DNA from: Bacillus sp. PK3_68
GTDB lineage: Bacteria; Bacillota; Bacilli; Bacillales; Domibacillaceae
DNA: 64,000 nt
Reading direction: 5' to 3'
Assembly: GCF_003600835.1 (NCBI RefSeq)
Contig: NZ_NQYC01000001.1
Coordinates: 310,001-374,000, forward strand
This document shows, one piece after another, positions 32,913 through 42,928 of the stretch (position 1 is its first letter; each line of letters starts with the position of its first letter). A program made the translations under genes and the position numbers. The notes under the pieces are model-generated. The model was given only the letters and a program-made list of their open reading frames with translations. It ran no database searches and was not told the DNA's origin.

Positions 32913-34091
32913 ATGAGCGATTATATTTTAACGGGGGCGACAATTTTTGCAGAGAACGAGACTATCTCTGATGGCTTTATCCGTGTAACTAACGGAAAAA
33001 TTGCTTCATTTGGCCGCTGCAATGATGGCGAACAATCCCCAGAAATGCCAGTCATTCAGCTTCCAAAAGATAGCCTGATCATTCCAGGGGCGGTCGATAT
33101 TCATATTCATGGAGCTGGAGGAGCCGACGCGATGGATGCCACGGAACAATGCTTGCAAACGATATCGTCAGAATTGCCAAAGGAAGGCACCACCTCCTTT
33201 TTGGCAACAACCATGACCCAATCACAGGATGCTATTCAAAAGGCCTTACAAAATGCAGGAACATTTCGACCTGATCGTCCAGGCTATTCAGAGATGGTTG
33301 GCATTCACCTGGAAGGGCCTTTTATTTCAAAAAAACATCCCGGCGCCCAGCCAAAAGAAGCGATTATGCTTCCTGACGCCTCCTTGTTTGATCAATGGCA
33401 ACAGATGGCAAACGGCCGGATTCGGCTGGTAACAATGGCTCCGGAGGAACCTGGTGCTATCAGCTTTGTTCAATCCCTTGTACATTCCGGCATCACCGTA
33501 TCTGCCGGACATACAGATGCGACATATGAACAGCTGCTTGAAGCTGAGTGTGCTGGTGTTAAGCACGTTACCCATTTATATAATGGCATGCGGGGCATGC
33601 ATCATAGAGAGCCTGGAACAGCTGGCGGGGCTTTGCTCATCGACAGCTTGTTTATAGAAATGATCGTCGATGGCATTCATATTCATCCCGAAATGGTCCG
33701 GCTTGCTTTTCGCCAGAAAACCGCTGACAAAACTGTGCTGATTACCGATGCTATGCGGGCAAAGGGGCTGAAAGACGGGCAATATGAGCTTGGCGGCCAG
33801 CCTGTCGCTGTCGAGGGAGGAAAAGCTACTTTAGCCGATGGTACGCTAGCGGGAAGTACGCTAACGATGAATCAGGCGATCAAGAATATGATGAGCTATA
33901 CTGGCTGCTCGATCCGCGATATTATAAAAATGACAGCCGAAAATCCCGCTCGCCAAATTGGAATATTTGATCGTAAGGGCAGTATTGCTTTGGGGAAAGA
34001 TGCGGATCTAGTCGTATATAATGAAGATTTAGATATCCAGTGGACCATTTGCCGCGGTGAAACGGCTTTTTTACAGGAGGATTTTTTATGA
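32913..34091 (+). CDS. nagA: N-acetylglucosamine-6-phosphate deacetylase
   Basis: A 392-residue amidohydrolase. Metal ligands are HxH in VDIHIHGAGG (His64, His66), Glu in HLEGPF, His in SAGHTDA and THLYNGM, and the catalytic Asp in VLITDAM. It converts GlcNAc-6-P to glucosamine-6-P plus acetate. I prefer the ATG at 32913, 9 nt after AAAGG; the ATG at 32904 abuts the ribosome site. Its stop overlaps nagR (ATGA). The expected nagB (deaminase) is not between nagA and nagR. Confidence 0.94.
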   Translation: MSDYILTGATIFAENETISDGFIRVTNGKIASFGRCNDGEQSPEMPVIQLPKDSLIIPGAVDIHIHGAGGADAMDATEQCLQTISSELPKEGTTSFLATTMTQSQDAIQKALQNAGTFRPDRPGYSEMVGIHLEGPFISKKHPGAQPKEAIMLPDASLFDQWQQMANGRIRLVTMAPEEPGAISFVQSLVHSGITVSAGHTDATYEQLLEAECAGVKHVTHLYNGMRGMHHREPGTAGGALLIDSLFIEMIVDGIHIHPEMVRLAFRQKTADKTVLITDAMRAKGLKDGQYELGGQPVAVEGGKATLADGTLAGSTLTMNQAIKNMMSYTGCSIRDIIKMTAENPARQIGIFDRKGSIALGKDADLVVYNEDLDIQWTICRGETAFLQEDFL

Positions 34092-34810
34092 TTAATAAGC
34101 AGTCCCCCTTGCCTATTTATTTTCAAATTGAAACGATGATCCGCCAGCAGATCGAACGTGGCGAGCTAAAACCGGGAGAGGCTCTTCCTTCTGAGAGAAT
34201 CTATGCGGAAGAATTCGGCATTAGCCGCATGACTGTCCGACAAGCTATTACGAATCTTGTCATAGCAGGTCTTCTATACAGAGAGAAAGGGCGTGGCACA
34301 TTTGTCGCTGAGAATAAAATGGAGCAGCATCTCTCTGGCCTGACAAGCTTCACAGAGGATATGAAAAAGCGAGGCCTTACGCCAGGAAGCCGATTGCTTA
34401 CATTTCAAATAGCGCCGGCCCCAAAGAAAATTGCTGGCCGTTTGCAAATTAAAGAAGGCGCGCCTATATACGAGGTTACCCGTCTTCGCTTGGCAGATGA
34501 TGTGCCGATGGCTTTAGAGACACTGTTTGTTTCCACAGATCTCGTTAAGGATCTGAATGAAGAGATTGTCATCAGCTCTTTGTACGAATATGTGGAGGGA
34601 AAGTTGAACTTAAAGATCGGTCATGCCCTTCAATCGATAGAAGCGATTTCTCCTGGTGAAAAAGAGCGGGAATATTTGCAGGTTTCAAAAGACGTGCCTG
34701 TTATGCTGATGGCTCGGCACACTTTTCTGGAAGACGGCCGTCCATTAGAATATGTACAATCATCTTATCGGGCAGACCGGTATAAATTTATGATTGAAAT
34801 TAAACGATAA
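34088..34810 (+). CDS. nagR: NagR, GntR/HutC-family repressor of GlcNAc use
   Basis: A 240-residue regulator with an N-terminal GntR winged helix (LPSERIYAEEFGISRMTVRQ) and a C-terminal UTRA ligand-binding domain (about 80-235; LETLFVSTDLV, LEYVQSSYRADRYKF). Orthologues (YvoA/NagR) bind dre sites and release on GlcN-6-P or GlcNAc-6-P. Such sites are seen upstream of both nagP and nagA. It overlaps nagA by 4 bp, with AGGAGG at the end of nagA. Confidence 0.93.
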   Translation: MINKQSPLPIYFQIETMIRQQIERGELKPGEALPSERIYAEEFGISRMTVRQAITNLVIAGLLYREKGRGTFVAENKMEQHLSGLTSFTEDMKKRGLTPGSRLLTFQIAPAPKKIAGRLQIKEGAPIYEVTRLRLADDVPMALETLFVSTDLVKDLNEEIVISSLYEYVEGKLNLKIGHALQSIEAISPGEKEREYLQVSKDVPVMLMARHTFLEDGRPLEYVQSSYRADRYKFMIEIKR

Positions 34811-34823
34811 GAGGATGAGTGCA

Positions 34824-35561
34824 ATGTTTCTTGCTTATATGGAAAAAGTAGCACATTTGTTACAGGAGACTGCCCAAAAACAAGCAGACAGTGCTCGGCA
34901 AGCTGCTCACACGATTGCCTCCTCTATAAAAAATGGCGGGATCATTCATGTGTTCGGCTGTGGTCATTCACATATGCTTGCTGAAGAACTCTTCTATCGT
35001 GCCGGCGGACTTGCTTGCATCAATCCAATTTTTATCGAAGAGTTAATGCTTCATAAGGATGCCGTCCGTTCTTCTTCGTTAGAGCAGGAGCAGAACTTCG
35101 CCTTCTCATTTATGAAGGATATTCCGATCCAGCAAGGCGATGTTTTCATTGCTGTGTCTACGTCGGGCATCAACCCCGTTCCAATTGATGCACTGCTTTA
35201 TGCTAAGAAAAAAGGAGCTGAAACACTGGCACTGACATCGCTTGCTTACTCTGAGCAGGCGTCTTCCAGGCATAAAGAAGGCATCAAGTTGTTTGAGGTG
35301 GCCGACCTGGTCATTGATAATAGTGCTCCTTATGGAGATGCGATTCTTGCGCATCCGCATGCCGATGCAGAGTTTGCCCCTGTTTCAACTGTCATGGGAG
35401 CCGCATTATTAAATGGGATTATGGCTGAAGTTATTTCTATACTTGCTGACAATAACTATAAGCCACCTATTTTTAAAAGCAGCAATGCCGGAGACTCAAA
35501 AGAGCATAATCACTTTTTAATTCAGCGCTATTCACCGGTTATAAAACTATTCGAAAATTAA
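34824..35561 (+). CDS. SIS-domain phosphosugar-binding protein (UPF0309 type)
   Basis: A protein of about 245 residues with a SIS domain: IIHVFGCGHSHMLAEELFYR binds the phosphosugar and FIAVSTSGINPVPIDALLYA is the second loop. It matches the UPF0309 group. It occupies the position where a glucosamine-6-P deaminase would be expected in a nag operon, so an amino-sugar-phosphate isomerase or deaminase role is plausible but unproven. I start at 34824, 9 nt past GAGG; earlier in-frame ATGs lie in nagR or abut the ribosome site. Confidence 0.8.
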   Translation: MFLAYMEKVAHLLQETAQKQADSARQAAHTIASSIKNGGIIHVFGCGHSHMLAEELFYRAGGLACINPIFIEELMLHKDAVRSSSLEQEQNFAFSFMKDIPIQQGDVFIAVSTSGINPVPIDALLYAKKKGAETLALTSLAYSEQASSRHKEGIKLFEVADLVIDNSAPYGDAILAHPHADAEFAPVSTVMGAALLNGIMAEVISILADNNYKPPIFKSSNAGDSKEHNHFLIQRYSPVIKLFEN

Positions 35562-35607
35562 ATCAGGCTGTTCTGAAAATATGTCTGTTTTCAGAACAGC
35601 CTGATTT
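35560..35607. terminator. Strong bidirectional terminator
   Basis: A 20-bp perfect stem (35560-35579 with 35588-35607) between the nag operon and the convergent dynA. Confidence 0.9.
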
Positions 35608-35612
35608 AGTAT

Positions 35613-38600
35613 TCAGAAAAGTCCAATTTTCAGCTCGTGAATCAGTTTTTTGTAGTGAGCGGCTTCCGATTTTCCGGCAAGCGCCGCCAATCTTCCTGCT
35701 ACTTGCTCTTTTATTTGCTCTTCTATATCCTTTCTCGCCTGTTCTAAAAGCTTGCCATAGAACGGGAGAAAGCTTGCTTTCATATGCTCCTCTTCCTCGC
35801 GGATATACTGGTGAACAGGCGGGATAAGTGTTTTCTCGATTTCATCCCTGATTTGTTTGTTTCCATCTTCTGCAAAAAACTGCAGAGGCGTTTTGTATTC
35901 CTTAAACAAAGAAGTAAATAAGCCTGAATGTATTTCTTGAAGACCGGGTTCAAAAATAAATCCGGCGCTTTTTCTACAATTGTTTCCTTCAAGTCAACCG
36001 ATGGCAGCAGCTGTTTCATTTCCTTCTCAAGCGATCGATAAAGCTCATCCATCCTTTTTTGCATAAAGATTTGGAATCGAAAAGCAGCAGTCCTCATTTC
36101 TTGCGTCATCTCCCCGGCAACAAATCGAATGATTTCATTCGTCATTCGGTGCAACGCGGTGAACGTGTCATCAAAAGCATCAAAAGCCGCTGGACTAAAG
36201 ATCAGCTTAAATTCATCATTATAGCGATAGAAGAGGCGCTGTCTTGCATAAAACAGCAGCTCTTTAATTTCTTGTTGAAAAGCCTCCTGCTCGGCTGTAA
36301 ACGACCGATTCTTTAAGTAAAGAAGTGCTTCCGTCAATTGTTGGGAAAGTCGCTGGCGATAATTTTGTTGTTCTGTTTCGTCTGCTTCAGCGAGCCGAAG
36401 CCGCCGTTTCAACTCGATCACGGCCTCGTCGGCATCCAACTCTGCCTGATGCAGTACGGCAACGGCCAGTGCCTGCTTTGTAAAAGGGTAAAAATAATGC
36501 TCGAACAAAGAGAAACCCGATAATTCCAGTGCCTGCTCAACCGGCATATATTCATTTTCCGATAAATTCAAAAGAGCTTCATACTGTTTTTTATCTTCTG
36601 CCGTTAAAGAGTGAGCGGCCCCTCTTTTGGACAGCAATGCCAAATGACTTGACACTGGGAAGATGCGCGCTTGCCGAATTCCATTCTTTTCTAAATTTCG
36701 TTCTACATGGTGAAGCACATCGAATAAGTCGCTTTTTGTTGCAGCAAGATCAGCAGCATTAACGATAAAAAACATTTTATCTTTCTCGATAAAATTCTTC
36801 ATTTGGCCGAGTTGTGTTAAGAAAGCCTGATCTGCTCGCGAGAAAGCATGATTATAATAGGTAACAAATACGATAGAGTCTGCACTCGTTATATAATTAA
36901 AAGCCATTTCTGTATGCCGGGCATTCATGGAACCCGCGCCAGGTGTATCGACAAGAACCATCCCCTGCTCTGTTAGCGGAGAGGAATAGTAAAGAATAAT
37001 ACGTTCAACAAAACAGGCCTTTTCCTCCATGCTGACAAATTCAATGTAGCTCTCTGCCGTTCTGTGTGCTGTCTGTCCGAGATACTGTTTCATTTCTTTA
37101 TAGCCCGCGAGAGCGGCACGCAGAAAGGCAAACTGTTCAAGTGGCAAAGCGGTAAGCGGGCTGAACCACTCGTCCTCTTCTTCCCCCTCTCCATTCGCCT
37201 CCTTTCCCGGCGTCAGCTTCTTTTCTACCAGCTCATCATGCTTCTGTAAAAGCAACTGTAGACTTTCTATGCTGCCAACCGTTTTTCCGCTTAGCTCTAG
37301 CGCCTGATTTATATCTTTAAGCAGCTGGTCTTCTGTTTTAAACAACAGTATGACTGTTCCGTGGGAATGCTCGGCATCAGGCATACGAATTTCATTGATC
37401 GCCGCTGTCGTCGGATTGGGGGACACTGGCAAAACCCGCTCACCTAACAAAGCGTTCGCAAATGATGATTTGCCAGCACTAAACGCGCCAAACAAAGCAA
37501 TAGTGTATTCATTTTTTTCCAAACGCTCAATTCGCTGATGAAGCTTTTCCATTCTCTGTTCCATGTAATTAGCCTGCGACAAAAGGTGGGCTTTTCTTTT
37601 TACCTCCTTAATCCGCTCGTCTAGATTAATAGAAACAAAAGCCGTTTCCTCAGATCGGCTGCTCCACTCTTTAGCGGCTTCACCAATAGAAACGAATGGC
37701 TTTCTTTTTTGACTGGCTAGTGGTTTTGTCTTTTTAAAAGCCTGAAAAGGTTTTTTCTCTACTTTTTCCTGGCCGCGTACAGCGAGGATAGAAAAGATGT
37801 TTTCATACAACTCTGTTTCGTTTGCTTTTAACTGTTCCCTCTTTTTCCAATCCTCCATTTTTTGATATATCTCTTTCTCTTCTTTAGCAAGCAGAACCCG
37901 CTTCTTGCGGTTATTTTCCTTTGCCTGTGCTTCCAGCGGTTCAACGAAAGCAGCAAATGCCTGGCGGTACAGGGTCTTCATTTCGGAAGTGACGTCCTTC
38001 GCATAGTTTAATACGTAATCATCTGTAAGCATTGCTCCACTTTTGACGAGCTTTACGAGCAAATCTGGAGAAAACTGCACTTCGCATTGGCGAACTTTCT
38101 CTCTGAGCTCATCGTTTATTACATCAAATGAGGTTAGCAGCTTGATAACCTCTTCTTTAAAGGGGATGTCAATGTAAGAAAGCCTATTCTCGTTTAGTGT
38201 TTGAAACAGCTGCTGCAAGCGCCATTCTTTTTCTTTTTTTGTTCGTTTGCGGGAAAAGAAGCCGCGCACCTGAAAGGAAAGTTCACGGGACTCTAAAAAT
38301 TGGCGCACAAACACGCGCGCATAATAATCTAAAAGCTTGGCATTGTTAAAAACAGTTGACAGCATTTGATCAAACAGCGGAATAAACAGATTGTCCCGCT
38401 CTCTTATCGCTTCTTTTCGCTCATTGAACTCTCGGCGTTCTTCTTGAAGCTGCTGAAAAGAAGCCGTACCTATAAGCCGCTCATCATATTCCTCAAGCTC
38501 GGTTCTTGTTTTTTCCCGCTGCTTGTGAAAAAAGCTCATGGCAACGACTAGTGCTTCCTGTAGTACATGAGCCGTGATTTGCTGTTGCCGGTCAGCGATT

Positions 38601-39403
38601 TTTCCCGACAAAAGAGCTTTCAATTCGCTCAGTTGGTTATAAGCATGGTCTGCCTCTTTTAAAGAAGTGAAATAAAGGACGTTATATGAAAGGCGATGCT
38701 CAACAAATGATTGCTGAATACGGCTTAAAAATTCAGTAAGCGACAGTTCACTTGCTATGTGTTTATCGATTTGGTTAACGATTAAATAGTTTTCTTTTCC
38801 TCTCTCCGCAAGCTGGCGATTAAATTCAAAGTTTACAGGAGATTGCACATGATTATAGTCCATCATGTAAAAAACAAGGTCGGCCAAGTGAACCTTGGAC
38901 AAAGCACTTACCCGGTGAGCATCGTCTGTTGAGTCAATTCCAGGCGTATCAAATATGGCAACCCCTTCAGGCAACTGGCCTGTACGATGGGATATTTCCA
39001 CTTCTTCTACTATATTGCCGTTGACGCAATATGCTTGAATGTCACGGATATCGTAAGGGTAAGGGAACACTTTTATAGTCCCATCCTTAAACCAAACCTT
39101 CGCATACGGCTCTCCTTCTTTTACCTTGACAATATTGGCGCTTGTCGGAATCGGACTGGATGGCAGCAAACTTTCTCCCATTAATTCATTGATCATGGAA
39201 GATTTTCCGGCTGAAAAGTGGCCATAAAAGGCGATGATATACTCCATGTTTTCCAGTTTTTCGATCAGTTCGGCACATATATAGGCACTTTGCTGGTCAC
39301 CGTACTTTAAAAATAAAGCATGAAGCTGCTCTAGTTTTGGCAGAAGCAAGGCCCGGGTTGGTTTCTGGTTAGCGAGCCAGTTTTTTAATTTCTCGGTTAA
39401 CAT
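35613..39403 (-). pseudogene. dynA: Bacterial dynamin-like protein DynA, apparent single-base frameshift near C-terminus
   Basis: A double dynamin of about 1,260 residues, counting both frames. The first GTPase has P-loop GHFSAGKSS (61-69) and switch DTPGIDSTDDAHR. The second has GAFSAGKSS (near 640) and DTPGAGSMNARHTEMA. Long helical stalk regions follow each. B. subtilis DynA has the same tandem layout and supports membrane fusion and repair. The main frame runs to about residue 1,150 and then shifts. The true C-terminus (LFKEYKTPLQFFAEDGNKQI...) continues in another frame to 35613. One missing base between about 35935 and 35960, probably in a T5/A5 run, explains it. Otherwise intact, so probably functional. 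Confidence 0.88.
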
Positions 39404-39452
39404 GCAGCATCCTCCTTTCTGCTTTCAGCGGTATTTTATTTACGCACTCCCC

Positions 39453-39896
39453 CTATGTAATCTCGGCTTCTTTGCCTATTCCTGGATAGGTTTCTTTTAA
39501 AAATGCTACGGATTGTTTGATTAATACTTTTAAAACATCAACATTAATATCGGCTAATTTATTAATATACACGCATGCTTTCCCAGTAGTATGTTTTCCG
39601 AAGCTATTTAACAGTTCCTCACGCTTTGTGTCACCCGGTGCAAAATACAAACTTATTTTAGCTTTTCGAGGTGAAAAGCCAACTAACGGTGCGTCTCCTT
39701 CATGGCCGGATTTATATTTATAATGATACGAACCGAATCCAATAATGCTCGGCCCCCACATTTTTGCTTCAAAACCCGTCGTTTCGGTAAAAATATCTAG
39801 TAATTTATACGCATCTTCCCGTTTTTTGGGGCTTTCAATAGCTTCAATAAACTCAATCACACTGTTATCCGTTTCCTTTGTTTTTAACTCATACAT
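39453..39896 (-). CDS. DUF1801 family protein
   Basis: A 147-residue protein with MWGPSIIGFGSYHYKYKSG and ISLYFAPGD, which match the DUF1801 (YdhG-like) fold. The function of this widespread small family is unsettled. The ATG follows AGGAGTGACTCTAT. Monocistronic, upstream of dynA by 50 bp in the same direction. Confidence 0.78.
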   Translation of the reverse strand: MYELKTKETDNSVIEFIEAIESPKKREDAYKLLDIFTETTGFEAKMWGPSIIGFGSYHYKYKSGHEGDAPLVGFSPRKAKISLYFAPGDTKREELLNSFGKHTTGKACVYINKLADINVDVLKVLIKQSVAFLKETYPGIGKEAEIT

Positions 39897-40274
39897 ATAG
39901 AGTCACTCCTATATTTTCAACTTTTATACAGTCAAAGCAAGTATAACTGCGGAAGTGCAGGTCGCTTAACTACACCAGCTGTAAATTAATAAACTAACGT
40001 AATCAGAAATATCATCTCCAATTTCCAGTGCGCTACGATAAAGATTTCTCTATCAATCTTTATTACTCCTTTATTAAGCGCAAATTCTCAAGTTAACAGT
40101 CTATATGAGAAAGCAGGAAAGAATCAAACGTTCTCTACGCCCTGTTGTAAATGGCAACGTGACCGGCTTGGTATTTTAGCAGCCCTTAATAAAAAATTTT
40201 CTGAACAGATTCGCAGCTCTTCTATAAATATAAGAATAAAAAGCCGGTTTCGGCAAATCTTCTCTCTGCACAAA
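39897..40274. other. Gene-free stretch of about 380 bp
   Basis: No gene, RNA or repeat is recognised. It must hold the DUF1801 promoter at its left edge, but I see no confident -35/-10 pair. Confidence 0.4.
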
Positions 40275-40312
40275 AAAACAGGAGCTGAATTTAATGGATC
40301 AGCTCCTGTTTT
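40275..40312 (-). terminator. Terminator of thiT
   Basis: Arms AAAACAGGAGCTGA (40275-40288) and TCAGCTCCTGTTTT (40299-40312). Confidence 0.9.
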
Positions 40313-40321
40313 ATGTGTTTA

Positions 40322-40888
40322 TTAGTAACTGGCCGAACTATTTTCAACAGGAATGGACTGTTTGTAAAAGCGCGGCGCTGTCTTTTTCAAAAATAGTAGT
40401 ACAGCTGACGTAATTAACATTTCCGGAAGCAAATAAGAAAGGTTGTACAAGAAAGAATAAACGGCGACCGGTGTTCCTTCCGGTGCCGAACTGCCGAACC
40501 AGACGACGCCGGAAACGAAGTGGCAGATAAAACGAAATACAGTACCTAACAATAGACCGGCAAAAATACGGCCCGTTGTAACTGGTTTATGGAAAACAGC
40601 AAGGCCTCCGAGTCCGAGTACAGCATAAGCAAGAGGGTAATCCAACACGAGCTGCACTGGATGCACAACGTATCCACCTGTCATTAAGCTGATCAGCCCA
40701 ACCAACAGACCTGTAATAAAACCAGCCTGCCAGCCGCGGCGAAAGGCCATGACGAATATTGGCACCATGACAAGGGAGATAGAACCCCCGAATGCCCAAA
40801 GAGCGCCAAACTCGACATAGCTTAATATAAGCGATAATCCTGCCATGACAGCAATTTCGATCATCGTAACCAGTTTGTTTCTTTCCAT
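40322..40888 (-). CDS. thiT: Thiamine ECF transporter S component
   Basis: A 188-residue membrane protein of the ThiT family with six hydrophobic segments. FGALWAFGGSISLVMVPIFV, AFRRGWQAGFITG and DYPLAYAVLGLGGL include the loop and helix residues that bind thiamine in this family. It works with the shared ECF energising module, not encoded here. I start at 40888, preceded by AAAAGGGGG; a longer in-frame start would lie inside the riboswitch. A THI-box leader directly upstream confirms the thiamine link. Confidence 0.93.
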   Translation of the reverse strand: MERNKLVTMIEIAVMAGLSLILSYVEFGALWAFGGSISLVMVPIFVMAFRRGWQAGFITGLLVGLISLMTGGYVVHPVQLVLDYPLAYAVLGLGGLAVFHKPVTTGRIFAGLLLGTVFRFICHFVSGVVWFGSSAPEGTPVAVYSFLYNLSYLLPEMLITSAVLLFLKKTAPRFYKQSIPVENSSASY

Positions 40889-40890
40889 AA

Positions 40891-40920
40891 AAAATCCCCC
40901 TTTTCTTATCCAAAGGGGTG
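40891..40920 (-). terminator. TPP riboswitch expression platform
   Basis: CCCCTTT pairs with AAAGGGG, and an ATTTTTT tail runs into the thiT ATG. The right arm is also the ribosome site, so the hairpin could stop both transcription and translation. Confidence 0.7.
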
Positions 40921-40962
40921 TACGGATACAACGGATTCTTCCGCTCATGCGAATATTTCCTG

Positions 40963-41055
40963 TATCTGTCACACTTTCCCTACGCTGGTACTAACCAGAT
41001 CAGGTTCTTAGAGTTGAGGATGGTTCCTCTCTCAGTCTAACGACACCCCTAGTGG
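40963..41055 (-). ncRNA. TPP riboswitch (THI-box)
   Basis: On the minus strand the conserved parts are in order: GGGGTGTCG, CTGAGAG, CCTGATCTGGTTAGTACC and AGCGTAGGGAA. It binds thiamine pyrophosphate and represses thiT. Confidence 0.95.
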
Positions 41056-41056
41056 A

Positions 41057-41439
41057 CTTATTGCTCTTACTATAGCATAACTATAAGGAAAATGAAATAC
41101 GGGGAATCATCTCCGGTGCTTTACAGTAGTAAAAGATGGCTAGATTTTTAGAGTGACTTTCATAGGAAATTATCCATCTTCTCAGCGATTTCATAAAAAC
41201 TGGACTCTGCCTCTCGGCTTAGTTGTGTTACTGTCTGTTCCATATGAAAGGATTCTTTCGACTAAACGATACAATCTTATAAGGGCCTATTCATATTCTC
41301 TTCCCTCTTTTGGATGTGCCTGACTCTTTTTATTTAAAGCGTATATCTTACTCTCTTATTTCATATACGTAAGTGAATATCAGGAGAAGCATCTTTTCAT
41401 AAATACTTGTTTTAAAAATATATAAAATCAGGTGAGCCG
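41057..41439. other. Gene-free stretch between THI-box and L,D-transpeptidase gene
   Basis: The left edge must contain the thiT promoter (TATAGT-like sequences near 41070-41085 on the minus strand). The rest shows no gene or RNA I can support. Confidence 0.4.
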
Positions 41440-41934
41440 ATGAATCATATTGTTAAGAGCGGTGAAACATTGACGTCTATTGCAGCGGATTACCGCATTC
41501 CTGTTTCTCAACTGATTGCAGCCAATCCGGGGATCAATATTCATTCTATCTATCCCGGCCAGCAGCTGCGTATCCCGGGACTTCCTGATCCTTCTTCTCT
41601 TCCTTATTCAATTAGCGTTTCATTGTCACAGCGCAGGCTAACCTTATTTCGTCAGGGGAAAGTACAAAAAGTCTATCCGGTGGGGGTTGGTAAAATGCTG
41701 ACTGAAACGCCAACTGGAGATTTTGTTATTATTAATAAAGCACCAAACCCAGGCGGCCCATTCGGAACGATGTGGATGAGTTTATCGAAGAAATCTTATG
41801 GCATTCATGGAACGAATAATCCTTCTTCTATCGGCAAGTTTGTCTCTAAAGGCTGCATTCGCATGTATAACCGTGATGTAGAAGAACTGGCTAGAACCAT
41901 TCCAATCGGTACTCCAGTTCGCATTAGACCTTAA
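41440..41934 (+). CDS. LysM / L,D-transpeptidase (YkuD type)
   Basis: A 164-residue protein, the same length as B. subtilis YkuD. An N-terminal LysM (2-46; [20 protein letters not shown]) binds peptidoglycan. The YkuD catalytic domain (about 56-163) has His123 ([12 protein letters not shown]), Cys139 and Arg141 (SKGCIRMY). There is no signal peptide, as in YkuD, which is a spore protein in B. subtilis. It forms or remodels L,D-crosslinks. AGGTGAG precedes the ATG. Confidence 0.92.
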   Translation: MNHIVKSGETLTSIAADYRIPVSQLIAANPGINIHSIYPGQQLRIPGLPDPSSLPYSISVSLSQRRLTLFRQGKVQKVYPVGVGKMLTETPTGDFVIINKAPNPGGPFGTMWMSLSKKSYGIHGTNNPSSIGKFVSKGCIRMYNRDVEELARTIPIGTPVRIRP

Positions 41935-42011
41935 ATCGCTGAAAATTCATCTGTTGCAGGTTTGAAAACAAGCAAAGGGGGCATAACGAAACAGTAAAGG
42001 AGGAATGACTG

Positions 42012-42353
42012 ATGACAGAAGAAAATCACGCGATTCATAAAGACGGGGAACTGCAGCCGGATATGGTGGATGATACACTTGAACGGATAAGCCCCGAAAG
42101 AATGGACAGCATTCTTGAGAATTTCAATTCCTTTAAATCTTATTTGAAAAAAAGAATAGAACTCGCTGAAAAGATCGGTTTAAATGAAGAGCAACTGGCG
42201 ATTGCTACAGAAAAAATTGCCGACTATCTGGCTGATCATGCCGAGCCGAAAAACAGAGAAGAGAAGCTTCTTCAAGAGCTTTGGAATGTCGGGACACAGG
42301 ATGAGCGTCACCACCTAGCTCATATGCTTGTTAAATTTGTGGATCAAGAATAG
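42012..42353 (+). CDS. DUF3243 family protein
   Basis: A 113-residue, acidic helical protein assigned to DUF3243 (YmfJ-like): SILENFNSFKSYLKKRIELA followed by a helix ending LWNVGTQDERHHLAHMLVKF. No enzymatic motif. Ribosome site AAGGAGGAATGACTG. Its terminator follows at 42431. Confidence 0.8.
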   Translation: MTEENHAIHKDGELQPDMVDDTLERISPERMDSILENFNSFKSYLKKRIELAEKIGLNEEQLAIATEKIADYLADHAEPKNREEKLLQELWNVGTQDERHHLAHMLVKFVDQE

Positions 42354-42430
42354 AGTGGTTCTCTTTAGTGCAAACGAAGCACTATTTACGATAAAAGCCT
42401 GATATGGAGCAATCTTATATTTAACAGTCA

Positions 42431-42466
42431 ATGAAAAAGCCTCTATGCATTCAGGGGCTTTTTCAT
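42431..42466 (+). terminator. Terminator after DUF3243 gene
   Basis: ATGAAAAAGCC (42431-42441) and GGCTTTTTCAT (42456-42466). Confidence 0.8.
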
Positions 42467-42537
42467 TTGTTTCTGATCCTTCTTCTCCCTTCAAATCTTA
42501 GAAGAAAAGCGCTTTAATCAGGTTGGCATGTTGTCTC

Positions 42538-42723
42538 TTACTTTTGATATGGGGATGAGTTCTTCTCTTTCCACTCACTAGCTAACATTCCATAAATAAC
42601 ATGGCCTCCATAATGATTGTATAACCATTCGGCTTGTCGGATCGTCCCCTCTTCTACAAACCCTAACCGTTCAGGAAGGCTTCTGCTCTTTGTATTGTCA
42701 GGAGCAGCGATCAAAGAAACTTT
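42538..42723 (-). pseudogene. C-terminal remnant of a RimL/RimJ-type GNAT acetyltransferase
   Basis: A frame without a start reads KVSLIAAPDNTKSRSLPERL then GFVEEGTIRQAEWLYNHYG and ends GMLASEWKE...YQK-stop. This is the C-terminal third of ribosomal-protein/aminoacyl GNAT acetyltransferases (NxKSRxIPERLGF motif). The N-terminal two-thirds, including the acetyl-CoA loop, are absent, and the sequence upstream falls into other frames. A decayed gene, not a sequencing artefact alone. The 575-bp gap 42354-42928 otherwise holds only the two flanking terminators. Confidence 0.72.
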
Positions 42724-42837
42724 TTCAAAAAGAATGTAATAAGGGCCTCTCCCTCGTGACAGCTTGGGTTTACTCGAATGAGTTTGAAACCCGTCTCCCT
42801 ATTTAATGCTATATGAGCTGAGGCATAGAGAGCAATA

Positions 42838-42866
42838 AAAAAAGAGAAGCGAATCGCTTCTCTTTT
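42838..42866 (-). terminator. Terminator of the branched-chain aminotransferase gene
   Basis: AAAAGAGAAGCGA and TCGCTTCTCTTTT with a 2-nt loop. Confidence 0.8.
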
Positions 42867-42928
42867 AAGGTGTACCGATCCTTTAGTTTTTCTTTGTTAT
42901 CAAACTCTATCAGTTTTTGGGAAAATTT

